Shown here one piece after another: positions 8,489 to 14,054 of a DNA stretch of 14,054 nucleotides. The DNA is from Clostridia bacterium (lineage in GTDB: Bacteria; Bacillota_A; Clostridia; Christensenellales; Aristaeellaceae), in assembly GCA_009783365.1 (NCBI GenBank), contig WRHG01000035.1:1-14054 (forward strand), in the 5' to 3' direction. The translations under genes were made by a program, and so were the position numbers. The stretch's first letter is position 1. Every line of letters starts with the position of its first letter. The notes below the pieces were generated by a model. That model was given only the letters and a program-made list of their open reading frames with translations, did no database searches and had not been told where the DNA came from.

Positions 8489-8516
8489 TTATACTGTCGC
8501 TCTGCTGATGTGTCAA
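8488..8516 (-). promoter_or_regulatory. Consensus sigma-A promoter of the cadC-cadA operon
   Basis: On the minus strand a perfect TTGACA (8516 to 8511) is followed by exactly 17 bases and a perfect TATAAT (8493 to 8488). Transcription would start near 8481, leaving about 30 bases of leader before the ATG at 8451. A full-consensus promoter fits a gene that is held off by a repressor. Confidence 0.85.
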
Positions 8517-8559
8517 ATGTTTTTTTATGGTTTTTATCAAATGTTTATCCTAAAAGGCC

Positions 8560-8588
8560 TTGCAATTCACGCGGGATATCCGCATAAT
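8560..8588 (+). promoter_or_regulatory. Candidate serC promoter with internal palindrome
   Basis: TTGCAA (8560-8565), a 17-base spacer and CATAAT (8583-8588) form a plausible sigma-A promoter firing towards serC, with a leader of about 95 bases. The spacer contains the 8-base palindrome GGATATCC (8574-8581), flanked by G/C, so the spacer could be a repressor site. It is divergent from the cadC promoter, whose -35 box ends at 8516. Confidence 0.55.
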
Positions 8589-8606
8589 AACTAATCGGTC
8601 CAAATA

Positions 8607-8621
8607 TTGCCCATAGGGCAA
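8607..8621 (+). other. Short hairpin in the serC leader
   Basis: Arms TTGCCC (8607-8612) and GGGCAA (8616-8621) flank the loop ATA. No T-run follows on the plus strand (an A-run does), so it is not an intrinsic terminator for serC. The hairpin lies just downstream of the predicted start site and might affect leader stability. Its role is unknown. Confidence 0.4.
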
Positions 8622-8689
8622 AAAACGTCCCGCATGGCGTCCGTCAATGAAATGAACCGGTAAAAATCAACCCGGCAAGGAGGAATTCC

Positions 8690-9769
8690 ATGGAGCGCGT
8701 TTATAACTTTTCCGCGGGGCCCGCGGCCATTGCGCAAAGCGTATTGGAAAAAGCGGGGGGTGAACTGGCCTGCTACCGGGACAAGGGCATGAGCGTGATG
8801 GAGATGAGCCATCGCACCCCGATGTTTGAGGAGATACTGGCGGAAACCACGGCCATTTTTAAAGACCTGATGGGCGTGCCCGAGGGTTATGACGTGCTGT
8901 TGCTGCAGGGCGGCGCCACACAGCAGTTTTCCGCGGTGCCCCTCAACCTGTGCACGGGCAGCGGCAAGGCCGATTACGTGGACAGCGGCAATTTCGCCCA
9001 CCTGGCCGCGAAGGAAGCAAAGCGGTATGGAACGATCCGGATCGCAGCCTCCAGCCGGGAGGATAACTATACCTACGTGCCCGATGAGGATCAAATATCA
9101 TGGAGCGAGGACGCGGACTACGCCCACATCACCACCAACAACACCATCTACGGCACCCGCTACCGGAAACTTCCCCGCGCCGGCAACACGCCCATCGTTG
9201 CGGATATGAGCAGCAACATCCTTTCCGAGCCTTATGACGTAAGCAAGTTCGGCGTAATCTACGCCGGCGCTCAAAAGAACATCGGCCCCGCCGGGCTGTG
9301 CGTGGTTATCGTACGCCACGATCTGCTGGGCAGGGCCAGCCCGCTCTGCCCCAAGCTGCTAAACTGGGAAGATCAGCAAAAAAATGACAGCATGGTCAAT
9401 ACCCCCAACACCTTTGGCATCTACATGGCGAAGCTGGGCCTTGAGTGGTTGAGGGACCTGGGCGGCTTGCCCGCCATCTATGAACAAAACAAAACCAAAG
9501 CCGCCCTGCTGTACGACTTTCTGGACAACAGCAGGCTGTTCAAGGGTACGGCTCAAAAGGAGTACCGGTCCCTTACCAACGTTACCTTCGTAACCGGGGA
9601 CAAGGACGCGGACCAAGCGTTCGTGAAGCACGCCGCGGCTCAGGGCCTGGTGAACCTGAAGGGCCACCGCAACGTAGGCGGTATGCGCGCCAGCATATAC
9701 AACGCCATGCCTGTGGAGGGCGTGCGGAAACTGGTGGACGAAATGAAGATGTTTGAACTGCGGGGTTGA
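8690..9769 (+). CDS. serC: Phosphoserine aminotransferase
   Basis: This PLP enzyme converts 3-phosphohydroxypyruvate plus glutamate to O-phosphoserine, the second step of serine synthesis, and can also act in pyridoxal phosphate synthesis. It has 359 residues, the normal size, and is predicted to be cytoplasmic. The start is set by AAGGAGG (8677-8683) six bases before the ATG. Marks are the N-terminal YNFSAGPA (5-12), SHRTPMF (40-46) with the phosphate-contacting Arg42, QGGAT (73-77) near the cofactor phosphate, Asp172 in VADMSSN, and Lys196 in YAGAQKNIGPAG as the PLP Schiff-base lysine. A C-terminal GHRNVGGMRASIYNAMP block completes the family signature. It is followed by serA, so the pair should share a transcript. 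No serB-type phosphatase is in the window. Confidence 0.97.
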   Translation: MERVYNFSAGPAAIAQSVLEKAGGELACYRDKGMSVMEMSHRTPMFEEILAETTAIFKDLMGVPEGYDVLLLQGGATQQFSAVPLNLCTGSGKADYVDSGNFAHLAAKEAKRYGTIRIAASSREDNYTYVPDEDQISWSEDADYAHITTNNTIYGTRYRKLPRAGNTPIVADMSSNILSEPYDVSKFGVIYAGAQKNIGPAGLCVVIVRHDLLGRASPLCPKLLNWEDQQKNDSMVNTPNTFGIYMAKLGLEWLRDLGGLPAIYEQNKTKAALLYDFLDNSRLFKGTAQKEYRSLTNVTFVTGDKDADQAFVKHAAAQGLVNLKGHRNVGGMRASIYNAMPVEGVRKLVDEMKMFELRG

Positions 9770-9770
9770 C

Positions 9771-9840
9771 GCGGCGCTTCGCCGGGGAGGCCCATCGCTT
9801 CCCGGCGCAGGCCGGATTGCTTCACCGCTATCACAATGAC
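9771..9840. repeat. REP-like structured intergenic sequence between serC and serA
   Basis: The 88-base gap carries two overlapping hairpins: CGGCG (9772-9776) with CGCCG (9780-9784), and CGCCGGG (9780-9786) with CCCGGCG (9801-9807). They share 9780-9784 and so exclude each other. The right part, on the minus strand, begins GTCATTGTGATAGCGGTGAA and then reads GCAATCC. It resembles the widespread bacterial intergenic repeats that contain TCATTGCGA and GAAGCAATC words. I infer a decayed repeat copy inserted between the two coding regions. No second copy lies in this window, so repetitiveness is untested. An RNA-level role in serC/serA expression is possible. Confidence 0.5.
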
Positions 9841-9857
9841 GAAAAGGAGCATGGCTC

Positions 9858-11030
9858 ATGTTTAAAATCCAAACGCTGAATGCCATTTCCGATATCATCC
9901 ATCAGGAATTAAGCGCGGAGCATTACGTGATCGCTCAAGAAGAACCCGTGCCGGACGGCATTTTGGTGCGCTCGGCGGATATGCGCGCCATGGCTCTGCC
10001 GGAGAGCCTGCTGGCCATTGCCCGGGCCGGGGCGGGCATCAACAACATCCCCATCGCCGAGTGCGACAGGCGCGGCATCGTGGTGTTCAACACCCCCGGC
10101 GCCAACGCCAATGCCGTGGCGGAGTTGGTGATCTGCAGCCTGATGCTGGGAAGCCGCAACGTAGCCGGAGGCATCATTTGGGCCGAAACGCTGAAGGGCC
10201 GGGGCAGCCAGGTACCGGCATTGGTGGAAAAGGGCAAGGGGCAGTTCGCGGGGCCGGAAGTATACGGCAAAACCCTGGGAGTGATCGGGCTTGGCGCCGT
10301 TGGCGCCATTGTGGCCAACGGGGCAAGCAACGGCCTGGGCATGGACGTGGTGGGTTATGACCCGTTTATCAGCGTGGACAGCGCCCTCTCGTTAAGCCGC
10401 GCCGTGAAACGCAGCGGCAGCATCGACGAGGTGCTCGGCCAGGCGGATTATCTGAGCCTGCACCTTCCTTTATCGGACAAGACCCGGGGAATGATCGGCG
10501 AGGCCGCGATTGCCAAGATGAAAGACGGCGTGCATCTGCTGAACTTCAGCAGGGCGGAACTGGTGGACGCAAACAGCCTGGGGACAGCCCTGGGCGACGG
10601 CAAGGTCGCCAGCTATGTGACGGATTTCCCCACCGACGAGGTGCTGGGCATGAAAAACGCCATATGCATCCCCCACTTGGGCGCCAGCACCCCCGAGAGC
10701 GAGGAAAACTGCGCCTCCATGGCGTCTTCCCAACTGAGGGATTATCTGGAATACGGGCAAATCAGAAACAGCGTGAACCTTCCGGAAATACTGCTGGGGC
10801 ACAGCGAGGGCGTCCGCCTGCTGATCATCCACGAAAACGAGCCGGGCATGGTCAGCGCCATATCCGCCGCCATCGGCCAACGGCAAATTAACATTAACAA
10901 CATGCAGAACAAAAGCCGCAAGGCCATGGCGGTGACCGTGCTGGAGCTGGACCAGGAACCGGACCCTGCGCTGGTGCAAAAAATACAGAATCTGCAGGGA
11001 ATCATCCGGGTGCGGTTATTCCAGGAATAA
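9858..11030 (+). CDS. serA: D-3-phosphoglycerate dehydrogenase with ACT domain
   Basis: This enzyme oxidises 3-phosphoglycerate to 3-phosphohydroxypyruvate with NAD, the first step of serine synthesis. It has 390 residues, the short form: catalytic and NAD domains followed directly by an ACT domain, without the extra substrate-like domain of long SerA. The start has AGGAG (9845-9849) eight bases upstream. The Rossmann motif is GLGAVG (144-149) with Asp168 closing it. Active-site residues are Arg232 in NFSRAELVD and His273 in IPHLGAST; the usual catalytic Glu position lies in DFPTDE, where the aligned residue seems to be Asp260. The ACT domain (about 318-390) has His325 and Asn327 in HENEPG, the serine-contacting pattern, so feedback inhibition by serine is likely. 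The partner gene serC lies upstream. Confidence 0.95.
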   Translation: MFKIQTLNAISDIIHQELSAEHYVIAQEEPVPDGILVRSADMRAMALPESLLAIARAGAGINNIPIAECDRRGIVVFNTPGANANAVAELVICSLMLGSRNVAGGIIWAETLKGRGSQVPALVEKGKGQFAGPEVYGKTLGVIGLGAVGAIVANGASNGLGMDVVGYDPFISVDSALSLSRAVKRSGSIDEVLGQADYLSLHLPLSDKTRGMIGEAAIAKMKDGVHLLNFSRAELVDANSLGTALGDGKVASYVTDFPTDEVLGMKNAICIPHLGASTPESEENCASMASSQLRDYLEYGQIRNSVNLPEILLGHSEGVRLLIIHENEPGMVSAISAAIGQRQININNMQNKSRKAMAVTVLELDQEPDPALVQKIQNLQGIIRVRLFQE

Positions 11031-11052
11031 GGCAACCGGCGCGGTATGGAGC

Positions 11053-12624
11053 CTATCCCTGGCGCGTACCGTTTATTGCTTTCAGCTCGGCCAGCAGGCC
11101 CTCCAGGAAAACCAGGCTGGCGGCTTCGCTGTCCACATGCTTTTTAAGCAGTTCATCGTCAAAATAGTTTTCAAACAACTGTAAAATTCCGTCTATCGCC
11201 ATCACGACCTCTTGAACCGGGGTCCCCACCTGATAGTCGATATTCGTCTCGCAGATATGAAGGCCCAGATTGTCAAAGCAGCAATAGCTCACTTCGCCGA
11301 AGCGGAATGAGTCGAGGGCTACGTATGTGTGGAAATAAGGGTTTTCCCGGCAGTTTTTCACAAAGGTGCTCAATATCACCAACCGCTCTTCCACCGTAAA
11401 AGGCGGGAAGCCATACGGATGATCGTGCATGTATCCTTCGCGCGCCAGGCGCTGTAGCGCCCTTCTGGACAAAATCATATAGGTTGGTTTCTTTTTCTTG
11501 TATTTGTTGTCATAGCGGGCCGCGTGCAGGTCGATGACCGCCTTGGCAATTTCCTGCTGCGCGGGATCGGAAGCGCCCTCGCCCAAAAAAAGACTCGCGT
11601 TATGCATCATGATCTCCGCGGGAACATAACACATGGACATCGTCGGTATAATGATCCGCCACGTTCTGTCCCGTTCCATGAAGTACATCCGGCGATAAAG
11701 GGTCAGCAGATCCTCCAGGGTGTGGTTTTCCATGAGTTCCTTCCGGGCGGGGCGGTAGTTTTTCAGCTCTCCCGAAGATGCCACCAGCGAGTTAATGGCG
11801 GCGTAGGGGGCGTCATCTCCCTGGTGATTCCACAGGCACAGCTCATAATCGTCCGCCAATCGGACATCATACGTAAAAAGGTCGCCGTCCTTGGTTTCAA
11901 ACCGAAAAATGGCTACATTACGCAAAAAGCTGGGCGAAACATCGGCTTTGTTTTCCTTAACGGTACTGAAAAAGGCCTCGTACCAAGGGCTGAAAAAAAC
12001 GGAACTCAGCGACAGCAGCAAATCGGCCAGTTCCAGGGGGTTGTCTTCCAGCTCGAAATAGTGCCTCACTTTCAGCACGTCTTTCGGTACGAAGTTGAAC
12101 AGCCCGAGGAGCTGTATCATCAGCGTGTGGTTAAAATTACCGAAGAGGATGACGTCCATCCGGGCTATGTTCACAAGGCCGCCTACAAGCCCTATGCGCG
12201 GGCCCTCTTTCCCCCGGATCAGGTCGAACAGGGACTGTCCTTTCTCGAGGACCTCCTGCCATTGGGACAGTGAAAACCGCCTTTCGCCGGGCGAAAATAC
12301 CCGAAAATACACATCGTCCGGTTTGGGCAACGGGCGGAAGAGCATGCTCAGCCTTTCGTAGGCTTCCTCCTTCATGAGGGTGCCGCTGTCCTTATGCAGC
12401 GCCTGCTGCAGCATGAGGATTTCATCCGGGTTCAAGGCCAGAAAATCGGTCATCAGCAGCTGCTGAAGCAGCCGCTCCGCAAGGGAGATGGAACTGGTGT
12501 CGTGCAGCACGCGGCTGACAGTGGTCGCGCTTTTATAACCGAGCTTTTTTTGCAGCTGCACAATACTGCAGCGCCGGCTCTTCAGGATTTGTTGTAGGCA
12601 TTGACCGAAACTGATTTGCGCCAT
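11053..12624 (-). CDS. Large helix-turn-helix protein of unknown function
   Basis: I do not recognise this 523-residue protein beyond its N-terminus. Residues about 8-45 form a helix-turn-helix: IVQLQKKLGY (21-30), then the recognition-type KSATTVSRVLHD (31-42), similar to XRE and LacI heads. The rest has no signal peptide, no clear membrane segment, and no nucleotide-binding or known ligand-binding motif that I can name. It looks like a globular sensor region, with a basic KYKKKK patch and a Cys/His-containing C-terminal part (YFHTYVALDSFRFGEVSYCC, then HICETN). The ATG at 12624 has AAGGGA 10 bases upstream and a strong promoter further up. It is divergent from the secreted protein gene and converges on serA with a 22-base gap. 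A one-component transcription regulator is the best guess; target and ligand are unknown. Confidence 0.85.
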   Translation of the reverse strand: MAQISFGQCLQQILKSRRCSIVQLQKKLGYKSATTVSRVLHDTSSISLAERLLQQLLMTDFLALNPDEILMLQQALHKDSGTLMKEEAYERLSMLFRPLPKPDDVYFRVFSPGERRFSLSQWQEVLEKGQSLFDLIRGKEGPRIGLVGGLVNIARMDVILFGNFNHTLMIQLLGLFNFVPKDVLKVRHYFELEDNPLELADLLLSLSSVFFSPWYEAFFSTVKENKADVSPSFLRNVAIFRFETKDGDLFTYDVRLADDYELCLWNHQGDDAPYAAINSLVASSGELKNYRPARKELMENHTLEDLLTLYRRMYFMERDRTWRIIIPTMSMCYVPAEIMMHNASLFLGEGASDPAQQEIAKAVIDLHAARYDNKYKKKKPTYMILSRRALQRLAREGYMHDHPYGFPPFTVEERLVILSTFVKNCRENPYFHTYVALDSFRFGEVSYCCFDNLGLHICETNIDYQVGTPVQEVVMAIDGILQLFENYFDDELLKKHVDSEAASLVFLEGLLAELKAINGTRQG

Positions 12625-12664
12625 CGTTGCAGCTTCCCTTTACTTAAATGTTTATGACAAAAAA

Positions 12665-12680
12665 CCAATTGTTTGATTGG
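12665..12680. promoter_or_regulatory. Inverted repeat at the HTH gene transcription start
   Basis: Arms CCAAT (12665-12669) and ATTGG (12676-12680) flank six bases. The repeat begins right at the predicted start of the HTH transcript. It could be an autoregulatory operator or a leader hairpin. Confidence 0.4.
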
Positions 12681-12687
12681 CAAAATA

Positions 12688-12716
12688 ATTCTACTTGCAT
12701 TGTGTCGATTTGTCAA
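12688..12716 (-). promoter_or_regulatory. Strong sigma-A promoter of the HTH gene
   Basis: On the minus strand a perfect TTGACA (12716 to 12711) is followed by 17 bases and TAGAAT (12693 to 12688), five of six matches. Transcription would start near 12681, about 57 bases before the ATG at 12624. Confidence 0.75.
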
Positions 12717-12729
12717 TGGTTGTTCGACA
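12703..12729. promoter_or_regulatory. Operator-like inverted repeat flanking the -35 box
   Basis: Arms TGTCGA (12703-12708) and TCGACA (12724-12729), 21 bases centre to centre, bracket the -35 element of the HTH promoter. Two helical turns between half-sites suit a dimeric repressor. The half-site TGTGTCGA recurs at 12922-12929, on the side of the secreted gene. Confidence 0.5.
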
Positions 12730-12825
12730 ATTTATGGGGCTGTTTCTTCCTTTTTATTCTATATACGGTAGTCCCGGGTGTTTTGTCTATACGCGCTTAA
12801 CAATTTGTCATTAATTGCTCACAGA

Positions 12826-12865
12826 TTTTTAGGTAAACTGCATAGAAGTATAAAAAACCTAAAAA
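12826..12865. repeat. Nine-base inverted repeat in the intergenic region
   Basis: Perfect arms TTTTTAGGT (12826-12834) and ACCTAAAAA (12857-12865) enclose 22 bases. As RNA it would be a weak A-U-rich hairpin without a following T-run on the plus strand, so a protein-binding site is as likely as a terminator. Confidence 0.45.
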
Positions 12866-12935
12866 ACGCAACGCATTCAAGCCTTGCATTTATTTTGACA
12901 CAATATAGAACACAACTTTCATGTGTCGAAATCGG

Positions 12936-12953
12936 TTGCATTTTGGTATGCAA
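12936..12953. promoter_or_regulatory. TTGCAT/ATGCAA inverted repeat upstream of the secreted protein gene
   Basis: Arms TTGCAT (12936-12941) and ATGCAA (12948-12953) flank six bases. TTGCAT also occurs at 12695-12700 and 12884-12889. The repeat lies just upstream of the candidate plus-strand promoter, a typical position for an operator. Confidence 0.4.
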
Positions 12954-12967
12954 TTTATAAAATAAAT

Positions 12968-12997
12968 TTGAGTAAAATTTGTATACTCGATACAAAT
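12968..12997 (+). promoter_or_regulatory. Candidate promoter of the secreted protein gene overlapped by an inverted repeat
   Basis: TTGAGT (12968-12973), 17 bases and TACAAA (12991-12996) give a modest sigma-A-like promoter about 75 bases before the ATG at 13073. A perfect 8-bp inverted repeat, ATTTGTAT (12977-12984) and ATACAAAT (12990-12997) around ACTCG, covers the spacer and -10 box. A protein bound there would block the promoter. Another -35-like TTGACA lies at 12895-12900 but lacks a good -10. Confidence 0.45.
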
Positions 12998-13072
12998 AAA
13001 AAATTTCATGGCGTACGATTACGCGGTTCCCGGCGCGGATACGACGCGAATCACATCGAGGAGGCGGCAACA

Positions 13073-14054
13073 ATGAAAAAGAGCAGACTGCTAACATGGG
13101 TAATCGTATTACTATACATGGTATCCGCGCTGGGGATGGCAGCCTGGGCGGACGAGTCCGGCTGGGAGTTTGAGGAGGACGCGCCCGCGGCGGACGGAGC
13201 CGGAGAAAGCGCGCCCGCGGCGGAAACGCAGCCGCCGCCCCCCGCCGACACGGGATCTTCCGGCTCCGGAGAAAACACTTCCGGTTCCGGCGGCGGCTCC
13301 GCCGATACCGGGGCGGGTTCTTCCGATAACAAGGCGGACGCTTCCAACCCCGGGGATGACCCTTCCGATCCCGGGGAGGATCCTGCCGGTCCCGGGAAGG
13401 ACCCTGCCGATCCCGCAGAGGACCCTTCCGATCCCGGTCCGGAATTCTTCGATCCCGATACGGAGTTCTTCGATCCCGAGGAGGAAGAACCCTTCAATCC
13501 TGATGAAGACCCCGGCCCGGACGAAACACTGCCGGCGGGCTGCAGGGTGTGGTTCATCCATCCCAACGGAAGAATCCTGCTGGAATACGAGGCGGAAGCC
13601 GGAACGCCCGTGGCGGAGCCGGATTTCACACCCCGCGCCAAAAAAGGCTTTGTGTTTGCCTACTGGTACGAGGTGGGCGGCGACGTAACCTCCTTTGCCT
13701 TCGGCGCGCCCCTGGAAGGGGATTTGGTGCTGGCCGCGTACTTTAAGGCGGTTGAAGAGGATGAGGATGAAGACGCGGATGAACCGGACGGGGATGAACC
13801 GGACGAAGAGGCGGAAGAGGAGGAAGAGGAACTTCCGCCCCTGGAGGTGGAGATTACCTCGAATGCGGGCGGCACGACCGTAACTCCCGGAGATATGATA
13901 ACGCTATATGCACATGTGTCGGAGTGGGTAGAAGGGCATGACTGTTCCTCCATATGGCGCCGTAATGACGGCAGCGGTTGGGTGGTAATCGCGGTGGATA
14001 CTCAAACCTATACCTTTGCGGTAAACGAAGAAAACTACTACTGGAAATGGGAAT
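13073..14054 (+). CDS. Secreted acidic Pro/Asp/Glu-rich protein with InlB-like repeat (3' end outside window)
   Basis: The frame is open from the ATG at 13073 to the window end (327 residues) and starts eight bases after GAGGAGG (13058-13064). Residues 1-26 form a signal peptide: MKKSR, a hydrophobic core, then AWA before Asp27. Next come a disordered Ser/Gly/Ala stretch (27-92) and seven 7-residue Pro/Asp repeats (93-141). A compact module (about 157-225) has the InlB B-repeat pattern: hydrophobic strand, GTPV, KGFVFAYWYE, then GDLVLAAYF. A very acidic linker follows (228-253), then a beta-rich domain starting VEITSNAGGTTVTPGD, with Ig- or PKD-like spacing, that runs off the edge. It is probably a cell-surface or extracellular protein. 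Function is unknown, and a C-terminal anchor such as LPXTG or SLH cannot be seen. The large HTH gene is divergent from it. Confidence 0.85.
   Translation, partial: MKKSRLLTWVIVLLYMVSALGMAAWADESGWEFEEDAPAADGAGESAPAAETQPPPPADTGSSGSGENTSGSGGGSADTGAGSSDNKADASNPGDDPSDPGEDPAGPGKDPADPAEDPSDPGPEFFDPDTEFFDPEEEEPFNPDEDPGPDETLPAGCRVWFIHPNGRILLEYEAEAGTPVAEPDFTPRAKKGFVFAYWYEVGGDVTSFAFGAPLEGDLVLAAYFKAVEEDEDEDADEPDGDEPDEEAEEEEEELPPLEVEITSNAGGTTVTPGDMITLYAHVSEWVEGHDCSSIWRRNDGSGWVVIAVDTQTYTFAVNEENYYWKWE
13349..13495 (+). repeat. 21-base tandem repeat in the secreted protein gene (seven units)
   Basis: Seven consecutive 21-base units start with CCC at 13349, 13370, 13391, 13412, 13433, 13454 and 13475. The first four read close to CCC-GGG-GAG-GAC-CCT-KCC-GAT and encode P-G-x-D-P-S/A-D. 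The next two change the centre to GAR-TTC-TTC-GAT (E-F-F-D), and the last is degenerate. The in-frame unit can change in number without breaking the gene. Confidence 0.8.

Larger units (their letters stand above)
12625..13072. other. AT-rich intergenic region between divergent genes
   Basis: These 448 bases separate the HTH gene (-) from the secreted protein gene (+). They are visibly much richer in A and T than the surrounding genes until about 13010, where composition turns GC-rich. I find promoter elements on both strands and five inverted repeats, listed separately. TTGCAT occurs three times (12695, 12884, 12936) and TGTGTCGA twice (12701, 12922). A weaker second minus-strand promoter may be TAGACA (12784-12789), 18 bases, TATATA (12760-12765). 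A short open frame at 12778-12960 (+) lacks a ribosome binding site and is not called. Confidence 0.7.

Noticed and set aside
8021..8581. Two similar sites, GCAATTCAC then GGATATCC, at 8021-8038 (inside cadA) and 8562-8581 (serC promoter)
   Set aside because: The spacing differs (1 versus 3 bases), one copy is within coding sequence, and GGATATCC also occurs in the liv genes. Chance similarity is the simpler reading.
8634..8663. Nine-codon open frame (MASVNEMNR) in the serC leader, considered as an attenuator leader peptide
   Set aside because: It has no ribosome binding site, only one serine codon, and no terminator hairpin with a T-run follows.
8589..8689. T-box or other riboswitch upstream of serC
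   Set aside because: The leader is only about 95 bases, without a T-box core sequence or a terminator/antiterminator pair; only one small hairpin is seen.
11031..11052. Terminator between convergent serA and the HTH gene
   Set aside because: The gap is only 22 bases and shows no stem followed by a T-run on either strand.
12778..12960. Sixty-codon plus-strand open frame in the AT-rich intergenic region
   Set aside because: No ribosome binding site precedes it, it spans several inverted repeats, and its composition follows the AT-rich background.
13051..13641. Minus-strand Ser/Gly/Pro-rich open frame opposite the secreted protein gene
   Set aside because: Its repeats are the mirror of the 21-base repeats on the plus strand. 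The plus frame has a ribosome site, signal peptide and InlB-like module, and the minus frame has none.

Overview
The window reads as a moderately GC-rich Bacillota chromosome segment, probably Clostridia. The grounds are strong AGGAGG-type ribosome binding sites, textbook TTGACA/TATAAT promoters, a CadC-type ArsR repressor, and a secreted acidic protein with an InlB-like repeat. The order is not resolved. I see no transposase, CRISPR array, tRNA or rRNA.

Layout. (1) Positions 2-3450 (+) hold the end of a branched-chain amino acid ABC transporter operon: livH (5' end cut by the window), livM, livG and livF. The last three are joined by 4-base ATGA overlaps (livM/livG and livG/livF). An FGGY-family sugar kinase (3489-5093, +) follows after 38 bases without a visible terminator, so it is probably co-transcribed. 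(2) A hairpin at 5110-5130 separates it from a convergent minus-strand block: cadC-like metal repressor, then cadA/zntA-like Zn/Cd P1B-ATPase, then a NagD-like HAD-IIA phosphatase that seems to have its own extended -10 promoter. The repressor promoter is a perfect TTGACA-17-TATAAT with an inverted repeat at the start site, the expected layout for metal-relieved autorepression. (3) Divergently, serC and serA (8690-11030, +) encode two of the three steps of serine synthesis from 3-phosphoglycerate. The gap between them holds a structured, GC-rich, REP-like sequence. (4) A 523-residue HTH protein of unknown function (11053-12624, -) converges on serA. Upstream of it lies a roughly 450-base AT-rich intergenic region with a strong promoter and several inverted repeats. 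(5) On its far side, divergently transcribed, starts a secreted, very acidic Pro/Asp/Glu-rich protein (13073 to the window end, +) with a 21-base tandem repeat, an InlB B-repeat-like module and the start of a further extracellular domain.

Most of the window is ordinary metabolism, transport and metal homeostasis. The part most worth a second look is the right end: the unrecognised large HTH regulator, the operator-like sequences in front of it, and the surface-type protein it may control.
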